From: Betaproteobacteria bacterium
GTDB lineage: Bacteria; Pseudomonadota; Gammaproteobacteria; Burkholderiales; SG8-39
NCBI GenBank assembly: GCA_005888925.1
Contig: VBCP01000321.1
Location: 1 to 7,977, forward strand
Direction of reading: 5' to 3'
Length of the DNA stretch: 7,977 nt
Shown: positions 1 through 6,399 of the stretch, one piece after another
Layout of the letters: each line of letters starts with the position of its first letter
Position numbering within the stretch: the stretch's first letter is position 1
The notes under the pieces: model-generated
Seen by the model: only the letters and a program-made list of their open reading frames with translations
Databases searched by the model: none
Told to the model about the DNA's origin: nothing
Program-made: the position numbers and the translations under genes

Positions 1-292
1 GCCACATGGACGCGCCGAATTCCTTGAACAGGATCCCGGTAGTGAACGCGCCGGCGGCGAGGAGTCCCGCGTGGCCGAGCGAGATCTGGCCCGCATAGCC
101 GGTGAGCAGCATCAGCGCCACCGCGCCGATTGAAGCAAGCAGCACCTGGTTCGCGAGGTCGAGCCAGAGCGCATTCGCGAAAAAAGGGTAGGAAAGAAGG
201 GCTATGGAAAAAATCGCAAACCAGGCCTTCTGCACGCGGGTATCGAGCAGCGCGAAGTCCTCGCTGTACCGGACGCGGAAGTAGCCGCTCAT
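1..292 (-). CDS. livM: Branched-chain amino acid-type ABC transporter permease LivM, N-terminal part (cut by left edge)
   Basis: This is one of the two inner-membrane permeases of a HAAT-family (Liv-type) importer, which pairs with LivH to form the channel. Only the first 97 residues are visible. They contain a short cytoplasmic start, a hydrophobic helix around residues 23-40, a second around 46-64, and the family signature GYAGQISLGHAG at 65-76. This signature follows the second helix, as is typical of LivM. The ATG at 292-290 overlaps the TGA stop of livH (ATGA), which suggests translational coupling. The rest of the gene, and probably the ATPase genes livG and livF, should lie beyond position 1; that is expected from family gene order and is not seen. 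The substrate cannot be read from the permease. In proteobacterial catabolic clusters such transporters often carry aromatic or other organic acids rather than amino acids. Confidence 0.92.
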   Translation of the reverse strand, partial: MSGYFRVRYSEDFALLDTRVQKAWFAIFSIALLSYPFFANALWLDLANQVLLASIGAVALMLLTGYAGQISLGHAGLLAAGAFTTGILFKEFGASMW

Positions 293-1158
293 ACGCGATC
301 GAGCTGCTCGCGCGTGCCGAGCAGGCCCCATGGCCGCACCGCCAGCATGGCGAGCAGCACCACGAAAGGCACTACGTCGGAGAGCAGCGGGTCGACGTAA
401 TGAATGAGCAGCACTTCCGCGGCCGATACCACCAGCGAGCCGACCAGCGCGCCGGCCAGGCTGTCGAGGCCGCCCACCAGCGCCGCGGGAAACGCCTTGA
501 GGCCGACGATCACCAGCGTGCCTTCGAGGCCGGCATCGCAGGCGATCAGCATCCCGGCCATGCCGCCGGTAAAGGTGGCAAGCCCCCAGGCGAGCGCGTA
601 GACGCCGTGCAGCCCGATGCCGCGCTGCGCGGCAAGGAGCGGGTTCTGGCCTGCGGCGCGCATGCGGATCCCCCAGCGCGTGCCGCGCAGGAAGGCGAAG
701 AGGGCGCCGTAGGTCAGCGCCGTGGCGAGTACGAGCGCAAGGCCGACTGCCGAGATGCGCGCGCTGCCGACGGCAAGCGAGGCATTGCTCCAGCCCAGAT
801 CGCGCAGCGGATGCTGCGTCTGCGTGCCGAAGACCAGGATCATCGCGCCGCGCAGAAGAATGCCGAGGGCAATCGTCGCCAGCACCGCGGCGAGCACCGA
901 TTCTCCCGTCATGCGCCACATCAGCGCGGCATACACCGCGACGCCGACCAGCAGCGCTAAGACGCCTGCCGCTGGGACCGCGAGCAGCGGATGCCCGTTG
1001 AAGAGCGACGCAGTCGCGTACAGCCCGTAGGCCCCGAGCATCATCAGCTCACCGTGGGCGAGCGACAGCACCCGGCTGACGCGGTAGATCAGGACATAGC
1101 CGCTGCAGATGAGCGCATAGATCGACGCCAGGACGACGATATTGACGGCCAGCTGCAC
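289..1158 (-). CDS. livH: Branched-chain amino acid-type ABC transporter permease LivH
   Basis: This is the second inner-membrane permease of the Liv-type importer, 289 aa, the usual length for LivH. It is hydrophobic throughout, with multiple membrane helices. Its N-terminus matches the family pattern: ASIYALICSGYVLIYRV at about 11-27, then the conserved LSLAHGELMMLGAY at 31-44. The start is a GTG at 1158-1156. No upstream in-frame ATG is plausible, and the family N-terminus begins right there. It lies 3 bases after the TAG of the solute-binding protein gene and has no clear Shine-Dalgarno of its own, so translation is probably coupled to the upstream gene. Its TGA overlaps the livM ATG. The family assignment is firm; the transported compound is unknown. 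Confidence 0.93.
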   Translation of the reverse strand: MQLAVNIVVLASIYALICSGYVLIYRVSRVLSLAHGELMMLGAYGLYATASLFNGHPLLAVPAAGVLALLVGVAVYAALMWRMTGESVLAAVLATIALGILLRGAMILVFGTQTQHPLRDLGWSNASLAVGSARISAVGLALVLATALTYGALFAFLRGTRWGIRMRAAGQNPLLAAQRGIGLHGVYALAWGLATFTGGMAGMLIACDAGLEGTLVIVGLKAFPAALVGGLDSLAGALVGSLVVSAAEVLLIHYVDPLLSDVVPFVVLLAMLAVRPWGLLGTREQLDRV

Positions 1159-1161
1159 CGT

Positions 1162-2322
1162 CTAGCGTTTCACGTCGATTGCCTGCCAGTCCTGTGCGCG
1201 CACGATCCGGTTGGAGGCCGGGTCCCAGCGCCATACCCGGTAGTACTGACGGGTGCGGAAGTGGTTGTCCTTGGTCCACTCGAGCGGCCCGCCGCGCAGC
1301 CCCCTGAGGTCCACCTTGAGGTGATTCATGGCGTTGACAACCTTCTCGGGAGTCGGCGGCCAGGCCGTGTTGCGCAGCGCCGTCTCGACCACCAGCCCGG
1401 CGACGAATCCCTCGGTCAGGTAGGACACCGGGTAGTCGAGCCTGGAGCGCGCCGCAATTGCCCGAATCTCGGCGTGCACCGGCAGGCTGTCCTCCATGAA
1501 GGCGTTGGTACCGATGACGTAGAACTCGCCGTCGCGGATGCGCGCCAGCTCTTCCTCGGCATTGAGGTGCGCCCAGGTGACGTAGCGGCCACTCCATCCC
1601 AGGCGCCGCATGGCTTCGAAAATGCGCACCTGCGAGACCCAGGGCGACCACGACCAGACCCAGTTGGGGTTCGCTTCCTTCAGCTTGGTGGCGAAGGGAG
1701 TGTAATCGGGCGCCGGCGGCGGCGAGATCTGCTTCTCGACTGGCGCCATGCCGAGCGTCTTCGACAACTCTTCTGCGTAGTCGATCTCGGCGCGGGCGAT
1801 CGGGATCGCCATGGCCGCAAGGCCCAGCCGGACCGGCTCCCTGGAGTTCGATCTGACGAAAGCCAGGGCCGCCTGCGAATCGAGGTTGGCACCGAAGGCT
1901 GTCGAGCAGAACTGCAGCGGATCGGCCGGCGGATAGGTTTCTTTCGGGCAGACGGCGCCGGCGAAGAACAGCGGCACGCCGGCGCGTTTCGACTCCGCGA
2001 TCATCGGCGCGTAAGTGGAGGAGAGGCTTACGTTCAACAGCATCGCCACCTTGTCCTGCGCCAGCAGCTGCTTGCTGTTGGTCGCAGCGCGCGAAGGCTG
2101 CGCCTGGTCGTCCAGTACCACGACGCGGACAGGCTTGCCGTTGACGCCACCCCGGCCGTTGACGTGCTCGAGGTAGGCCTTCATCGCCTCGACCACCGGC
2201 GCATAGTTGGGCGCCACCGGGCCAGTCATCGCCGCGGATACGCCGATCACGTACGCGTCCTGCGCCGACGCGGTGCCGCACGGCAGCAGAGCCGCGGCAA
2301 CAGTGCAAACGATTTTTTTCAT
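1162..2322 (-). CDS. Periplasmic solute-binding protein of a Liv/HAAT-type ABC importer
   Basis: This is the extracytoplasmic receptor that captures the solute and delivers it to LivHM; 386 aa, normal for the Peripla_BP_6 (LivJ/LivK-like) family. A signal peptide covers residues 1-20: a Lys-Lys N-terminus, a hydrophobic core and a likely cleavage after ASA, giving a mature start at Gln21. The mature N-terminus has the family features YVIGVSAAMTGPVAPNY (24-40) and a GGVNGKPVRVVVLDD segment (58-72). Two cysteines, at 125 and 139, could form a periplasmic disulfide. A segment at 221-228 holds four tryptophans in eight residues (WVWSWSPW), which is unusual and may shape the ligand pocket. The gene starts 18 bases after the acyl-CoA synthetase stop and has a strong Shine-Dalgarno. 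The ligand is unknown. Placement beside a CoA ligase favours an organic or aromatic acid over leucine, but this is inference. Confidence 0.92.
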   Translation of the reverse strand: MKKIVCTVAAALLPCGTASAQDAYVIGVSAAMTGPVAPNYAPVVEAMKAYLEHVNGRGGVNGKPVRVVVLDDQAQPSRAATNSKQLLAQDKVAMLLNVSLSSTYAPMIAESKRAGVPLFFAGAVCPKETYPPADPLQFCSTAFGANLDSQAALAFVRSNSREPVRLGLAAMAIPIARAEIDYAEELSKTLGMAPVEKQISPPPAPDYTPFATKLKEANPNWVWSWSPWVSQVRIFEAMRRLGWSGRYVTWAHLNAEEELARIRDGEFYVIGTNAFMEDSLPVHAEIRAIAARSRLDYPVSYLTEGFVAGLVVETALRNTAWPPTPEKVVNAMNHLKVDLRGLRGGPLEWTKDNHFRTRQYYRVWRWDPASNRIVRAQDWQAIDVKR

Positions 2323-2328
2323 TCGCTG

Positions 2329-2337
2329 CCTCCTCCT
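2329..2337 (-). promoter_or_regulatory. Strong ribosome binding site of the solute-binding protein gene
   Basis: Read on the minus strand the sequence is AGGAGGAGG, ending 6 bases before the ATG at 2322. It is the best Shine-Dalgarno of the minus-strand operon and sets the start of the binding protein. It fits the usual need for more binding protein than permease. Confidence 0.8.
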
Positions 2338-2340
2338 GAC

Positions 2341-4182
2341 TTAATTCAATATTCCCCCGGCGCCGGTGGCAACGAGGCGCTCTTCGCGGTCATCGTACAT
2401 GGACTCGACGAGCTCCCTGAAACGCTCGAGCATCTGCGCGCGCTTGAGCTTCCGGGTCGGCGTCACCGGCTCGCCCTCTTCCTCGGGGTCGAGGACCTTC
2501 GGCAGAATGCGAAACGCCTTGATCTGCTCCACGCGCGAAAGCTCGGCGTTCGCGCGCTCCACTTCACCGGCGATGAGCTTTTGCACGGCGGCATGCTGCG
2601 CCAGGCTGGTAAAGCCGGTGTAGGCGACGTCGTGGTTGCGCGCCCAGTCGGCCACCGTGTCGTAGTCGATCTCGATCAGCGCGGTGATGTATCTGCGCGC
2701 GTGGCCCACCACCATGGCTTCGGCGACGTAAGGGCTCGCGCGCACGAGGTTTTCGATGTACGAGGGCGAGAGCGTCTTGCCGCCGGCGGTGACGATGAAG
2801 TCGCGCGCGCGGTCGACGAGCCGCAGCACGCCGTCGCGATACTCGCCGATGTCTCCGGTGCGCAGCCAGCCGTCCTCGCCCAGCACTTCGCGGGTCGCCT
2901 CGGGCTTGCCCCAATAGCCGGCGAACGCATGCTCGCCGCGCACCTGGATCTCGTCGTTTTCTCCCAGCTTCAGCTGCCAGCCGGGCGCCACGCTGCCGAC
3001 GTTGCCTGGGCGCGGGAAAGGACCCTGCTGCCCGCTGATGATCGCGCCGGCTTCCTCGGTCTGGCCGTACATCTCGACCACGTTGACGCCCCAGATCTGC
3101 CAGAGCGCCATCGTCTCCGGCGGCAAGGGCGCGCCGCCCGAGATCACGAGCTCCGCCTGGTCCAGCCCGAGCTTTTCAAGCAGGTGGCGAAACACCAGCT
3201 GGACGGCAGCGGTGTAGAGAACCGAGCCATTTTTCTTTCCCTCCCAGCGCGCCTTCGCATGGCGCCGGCCGATACGCATGGCCGCCTCGTAGGCGACGCG
3301 CTTCGCCGCGCTCGTATTGCCAAGGCCTACCAGCGCCTGGGCTGCCAGCTTTTGCAGGTAGCGCGGCACGGTGAACAGCACGGTTGGCGCCACCTCGTAC
3401 AGCGTTTGCGGCAAGTCCTCGACGTTCTCGCCGAAATGCGGCACCAGCTGCGTCAGGAGCGGCAGCGTGATCGCGATGTCGCGGCCGAGGATATGGCAGA
3501 GCGGCAGGTAGGCGACCGTGCGATGCCGCTGCGCGGCAAGCACCGGGTAGTGCTGCGCCACGTTGTTCGCTGCCGCGAGGTGCGTGCCGTGCGTCACCAG
3601 CGCGCCTTTCGGATTCCCCGTGGTGCCCGAGGTGTAGACGATGAAGGCTGGCGCCGCCGGATCGACCGCTTTGGCAAGCTCGTCAAAGGTACGGGAATCG
3701 GCTTGCCGGGCGAGCAGCTCATCGAACGAGGTGATTTGGGTCCGGTCGTAGCCGAACATCGCCGCGTCATCGATCACCACGATATGCCGCAGGGCGGGCA
3801 GCCGCTCGGCAATCGGCAGGATCTTGTCGACATACTCCTGGCCCTCGGCGACGAAGATGGCGGCACCGCCGTCGCGCATCTGGTACTCGACCTCGGCGCT
3901 CGATGCGGTGGGATAAAGACCATAGGTAATGCCGCCCGCGGCTTGCGCGCCAAGGTCGGCGATCAGCCATTCCTCGCAGGCGTCGCCCATGATGGCGACG
4001 CGCTCGCCGCGCTCGAGGCCGAGCGCCCTGAAGCCGAGGGCGCAGCGGGCGACGAGCGCCGCGTACTCGCGCCATGTCCGCTCTTCATACAGACCCAGCT
4101 TCTTCGCCCGGTAGGCGACGCCCTGCGGCTCGCGACGCGCGCGCTCGGCAAGAAGCAGGGGCGCGCTTTTGCTTTTCAGCAT
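2341..4182 (-). CDS. AMP-forming long-chain-type acyl-CoA synthetase (fatty acid/organic acid-CoA ligase)
   Basis: This cytoplasmic enzyme activates a carboxylic acid with ATP to an acyl-adenylate and then to the CoA thioester. It is 613 aa, in the usual range for the LACS/FAA1-like branch of the ANL superfamily. Motifs in order: the phosphate-binding loop YTSGTTGNPKG at 183-193; ISGGAPLP at 347-354; the adenine-contacting MYGQTEEAG at 371-379; TGD at 442-444 (ribose-binding Asp444); the hinge and A8 region DRARDFIVTAGGKTLSP at 457-473; and the C-terminal PTRKLKR at 575-581, whose Lys578 aligns with the catalytic lysine. The start is well fixed: an in-frame TAG lies at 4194-4192, and ATG 4182 is the only start-type codon after it near the N-terminus. 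No Shine-Dalgarno precedes it. It is the first gene of the operon with the importer, so it probably activates the imported acid. The motifs do not tell a fatty acid from an aromatic acid. Confidence 0.93.
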   Translation of the reverse strand: MLKSKSAPLLLAERARREPQGVAYRAKKLGLYEERTWREYAALVARCALGFRALGLERGERVAIMGDACEEWLIADLGAQAAGGITYGLYPTASSAEVEYQMRDGGAAIFVAEGQEYVDKILPIAERLPALRHIVVIDDAAMFGYDRTQITSFDELLARQADSRTFDELAKAVDPAAPAFIVYTSGTTGNPKGALVTHGTHLAAANNVAQHYPVLAAQRHRTVAYLPLCHILGRDIAITLPLLTQLVPHFGENVEDLPQTLYEVAPTVLFTVPRYLQKLAAQALVGLGNTSAAKRVAYEAAMRIGRRHAKARWEGKKNGSVLYTAAVQLVFRHLLEKLGLDQAELVISGGAPLPPETMALWQIWGVNVVEMYGQTEEAGAIISGQQGPFPRPGNVGSVAPGWQLKLGENDEIQVRGEHAFAGYWGKPEATREVLGEDGWLRTGDIGEYRDGVLRLVDRARDFIVTAGGKTLSPSYIENLVRASPYVAEAMVVGHARRYITALIEIDYDTVADWARNHDVAYTGFTSLAQHAAVQKLIAGEVERANAELSRVEQIKAFRILPKVLDPEEEGEPVTPTRKLKRAQMLERFRELVESMYDDREERLVATGAGGILN

Positions 4183-4218
4183 GCCGCGATTCTATGGCAC
4201 GTTAGAATTCCGGCTCCC
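4183..4218. promoter_or_regulatory. Short divergent promoter region with an inverted repeat of -10-like hexamers
   Basis: These 36 bases separate the start codons of two divergent operons. They contain ATTCTA (4189-4194) and TAGAAT (4203-4208), an exact 6-base inverted repeat with an 8-base spacer. Each arm reads TAGAAT, one base from the sigma-70 -10 consensus, toward its own gene. On the minus strand the hexamer lies 6 bases before the ATG at 4182, which would place transcription start at about the A of the ATG. On the plus strand it lies 10 bases before ATG 4219. Neither gene has a Shine-Dalgarno here, so both transcripts may be leaderless or nearly so. No convincing -35 box was found at 16-18 bases on either side. 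The repeat could instead be an operator. The role of the gap as the divergent control region is likely; the exact elements are tentative. Confidence 0.4.
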
Positions 4219-5313
4219 ATGACGCCGCCTTTTCACGCCGATCACGTCGGCAGCCTGCTCCGTCCGAAAAAACTGCGCGAGGCATTCAGGCAGCACTCGG
4301 TGAGACAGATCCCCGAGGACGAGTTTCGCGCCGTGCAGGACGCAGCGATCCGCGATGTAGTGAAGCTGCAGGAGGATTGCGGGCTGCAGGTCGTGACCGA
4401 CGGCGAGTTCCGCCGCATCTCGTACTGGGAGAAGTTCGTGCGGCTGACCTCCGGCCTGGTGGTGAAGGACGCGGTGTTCAAGTTCCACGACGAGCAGGGC
4501 CGCGAGAGCGAGTTCACCGCTCCCTACGTGGAAGGCAGGGTGACCCGCCGCGCCCCGATCACGCTGGATGAATTCCAGTTCGTGAAGAGAAATACTCGTT
4601 TGACCCCAAAAGTAACCATGCCCGCCCCTTCCACCATGCACTTCTACCGCTTCACCCAGTGGGGCGATCCGGCGGTTTACCGCGACGCTGAACAGTTCTT
4701 CGCCGAGCTCGGCAAGGTCTATCAGGCGGAGATCGCCGATCTCGCGGCCGCCGGATGCCGGTATGTGCAGCTCGACGAGGTCGCTGTCGCGATCCTGTGC
4801 GATCAGGCGGCGCGCCGGAAGGTGAAGGCTGCGGGCGCCGACGCTGACCGCCTGGTGGACCTCTATATAGACGCGATCAACCAGGCGGTGAAGAATCGCC
4901 CGCCGCAGATGACCATCGGCGTGCATGTGTGCCGCGGCAATTACAAGGGCATGTACCTGTCGGAGGGTGGCTACGACTCGGTGGCGGAGAAGTTCTTCGG
5001 CCGCAGCAACGTGAACCACTTCCTGCTCGAATTCGACACGCCGCGCGCCGGCGGCTTCGCGCCGCTGCGCTTAGTTCCCAAGGACAAGGGCGTGGTCTTG
5101 GGACTGGTGAGCTCCAAGACGCCTCAGCTGGAGAACATCAATTCGCTAAGGCAAAGAACGGATGAAGCCGCCACGTACATCGATGCCGCGCGCCTGGCGA
5201 TCAGTCCCCAGTGCGGATTCGCGAGCACCATGGGCGGAAACCCGGTGACCGAGGCCGACGAGCGGGCGAAGCTGCGGCTGTGCGTCGACGCAGCGAAGGC
5301 CATCTGGGGCTGA
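4219..5313 (+). CDS. Stand-alone MetE-like zinc transferase, HVGSLLRP subfamily (methionine synthase II family)
   Basis: This 364-aa protein corresponds to the C-terminal catalytic barrel of cobalamin-independent methionine synthase (COG0620) and lacks MetE's N-terminal half. The putative zinc ligands are His236 and Cys238 (VHVC), Glu271 (LLEFD) and Cys332 (SPQCG). Residues matching the homocysteine-binding positions of MetE are Gly11-Ser12, Glu63 in TDGEFRR, and Asp186 in QLDE. The reaction type expected is attack of a zinc-bound thiolate on a methyl or alkyl group. Known relatives include YxjG/YxjH-like methyltransferases, core-MetE enzymes and epoxyalkane:coenzyme M transferase, so the substrate is open. 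ATG 4219 is chosen because the family N-terminus (HADHVGS) begins five residues later. The reading frame stays open far upstream, but that part is antisense to other genes. No Shine-Dalgarno is visible. The stop is followed at once by the next ATG. Family call firm; function unresolved. Confidence 0.88.
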   Translation: MTPPFHADHVGSLLRPKKLREAFRQHSVRQIPEDEFRAVQDAAIRDVVKLQEDCGLQVVTDGEFRRISYWEKFVRLTSGLVVKDAVFKFHDEQGRESEFTAPYVEGRVTRRAPITLDEFQFVKRNTRLTPKVTMPAPSTMHFYRFTQWGDPAVYRDAEQFFAELGKVYQAEIADLAAAGCRYVQLDEVAVAILCDQAARRKVKAAGADADRLVDLYIDAINQAVKNRPPQMTIGVHVCRGNYKGMYLSEGGYDSVAEKFFGRSNVNHFLLEFDTPRAGGFAPLRLVPKDKGVVLGLVSSKTPQLENINSLRQRTDEAATYIDAARLAISPQCGFASTMGGNPVTEADERAKLRLCVDAAKAIWG

Positions 5314-6399
5314 ATGAAGATTCTCGTAGCAGGAGCGGGCCCGGCCGGGCTTTATTTCTCCTACCTCGCCAAGCGCCAGCACCCCGGCTGGCAGATCCGC
5401 GTCGTCGAGCAGAACCCGGCCGATTCCACCTTCGGCTTCGGCGTGGTGTTCTCGGACCGCGCGCTCGAGTTCCTGCGCGAGGACGACGCCGAGATCTACG
5501 AGCGCATCACGCCGCAGATGGAGATGTGGACCGACCTGGTGGTCGCGCACCGCGGCACCCCGGTGCGCATCGACGGCATCGGCTTCGCCGCGATCGGACG
5601 GCTGAAATTCCTGCAGTTGCTGCAGAGGCAGCTGGCGAGTGTCGGAATCGCCCCGGAATACAACCGGACCCTTGCAAAAAAAGAAGAATTGCTAGGCTAT
5701 GCCCTCGTTGTCGCCGCCGACGGGGTCAATTCGTTCGTGCGGCGCGCGCACGGCGACGCGTTCGGCACCAGCGTGAGGAATCTCACCAACAAGTTCGGCT
5801 GGTTCGGCACCACCCGGCGCTTCGAGACCCTGACGCAGACCTTCGTCGAGAACGAGGATGGCAGCTTCAACGCTCACCACTACCGGCACGCGCCGGCGAT
5901 GAGCACCTTCGTGGTCGAGTGCGATGCCCGAACGTGGGAACGCGCCGGATTCGCCTCCATGAACGAAGCCGAGACATTGAAGCATTGTGAAACCGTGTTC
6001 GCGCAGACCCTGGGAGGGCACCGTCTCGTGTCGAACAAGTCGGTGTGGCGCAACTTCCCGAACCTGCGCAACGCCCGGTGGTCGTCGGGAAACGTGGTAT
6101 TGATAGGCGACGCGTTGCGCACGGCGCATTTCTCGATCGGCTCGGGCACACGCCTCGCTATGGAGGACGCTATCGCGCTCGCGAAGGCCCTGGGAACTGA
6201 AGCTGATATTGACAAAGCGTTGAAAAGCTTCGAAGCGGCGCGCCGCCCGATCGTGGAGAAGCTGGTCGCTGCCGCCGATGCGAGCGCGCAGTGGTACGAG
6301 CGCTTCGCCGAGCACATGCGGCTCGCGCCGCGGGATTTTGCCTGGAGCTATCGCGAGCGGTTGCGCCAGGTAGCGCCGAAGTTCGTAGGAGAGAATTGA
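5314..6399 (+). CDS. FAD-dependent monooxygenase, similar to the N-terminal half of salicylyl-CoA 5-hydroxylase / 2-aminobenzoyl-CoA monooxygenase
   Basis: This is a 361-aa group A flavoprotein monooxygenase that should use NAD(P)H and O2 to oxygenate an organic substrate in the cytoplasm. The FAD dinucleotide fold is GAGPAG at 7-12, with the ribose-binding Glu at 32 (VVEQN). FGFGVVFSD at 40-48 matches the FGWGVVFSD-type segment of the aromatic-CoA hydroxylases. The DG motif is ADGVNS at 135-140. The GD motif is at 264-267 (IGDA), followed by AHFSIGSGT (271-279) and LAMEDA, nearly diagnostic for the salicylyl/anthraniloyl-CoA branch. Those enzymes often carry a C-terminal old-yellow-enzyme domain, which is absent here. 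The ATG directly follows the upstream TGA and only a weak G-rich stretch precedes it, so coupling is likely. The A-rich codon run at 5676-5682 is in frame. Flavoprotein class is certain; a CoA-thioester substrate is inferred from this similarity and the divergent CoA ligase. Confidence 0.88.
   Translation: MKILVAGAGPAGLYFSYLAKRQHPGWQIRVVEQNPADSTFGFGVVFSDRALEFLREDDAEIYERITPQMEMWTDLVVAHRGTPVRIDGIGFAAIGRLKFLQLLQRQLASVGIAPEYNRTLAKKEELLGYALVVAADGVNSFVRRAHGDAFGTSVRNLTNKFGWFGTTRRFETLTQTFVENEDGSFNAHHYRHAPAMSTFVVECDARTWERAGFASMNEAETLKHCETVFAQTLGGHRLVSNKSVWRNFPNLRNARWSSGNVVLIGDALRTAHFSIGSGTRLAMEDAIALAKALGTEADIDKALKSFEAARRPIVEKLVAAADASAQWYERFAEHMRLAPRDFAWSYRERLRQVAPKFVGEN
6387..6391 (+). promoter_or_regulatory. 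Ribosome binding site of the second MetE-like gene
   Basis: AGGAG lies inside the end of the monooxygenase gene, 8 bases before ATG 6400. It supports ATG 6400 as the start. It also shows that this gene can be translated on its own as well as by coupling to the upstream gene, whose stop abuts the ATG. Confidence 0.7.

Noticed and set aside
130..960. A 276-residue plus-strand open frame at the left end.
   Set aside because: It is antisense to livM and livH, is rich in Arg, His, Gln and Ala, and contains no domain or plausible start context.
2281..2295. Possible lipoprotein reading of the solute-binding protein signal (LLPC with Cys15).
   Set aside because: Pro at the position before Cys does not fit the lipobox, and a standard ASA cleavage site follows at residues 18-20.
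991..4218. A very long plus-strand open frame that runs, in frame, into the MetE-like gene at 4219 and would give a protein of 1440 residues.
   Set aside because: The first 1076 codons are antisense to livH, the solute-binding protein and the acyl-CoA synthetase. All three have complete family motifs on the minus strand. The plus-strand translation is rich in Arg, His and Asp with no recognisable domain, as expected for the antisense frame of GC-rich genes. An automatic caller could misplace the MetE-like start because of it.
4192..5019. A 275-residue minus-strand open frame opposite the first MetE-like gene.
   Set aside because: It overlaps the coding strand of a gene with intact zinc-ligand motifs, and its translation has no recognisable family features.
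5676..5682. A run of seven A (in frame as A-AAA-AAA), a possible slippery site for -1 frameshifting in the monooxygenase gene.
   Set aside because: The zero frame continues through the DG and GD flavin motifs to the normal end. The -1 frame reads an arginine-rich shadow to about 5990 with no domain, and I saw no clear downstream stem-loop or pseudoknot.
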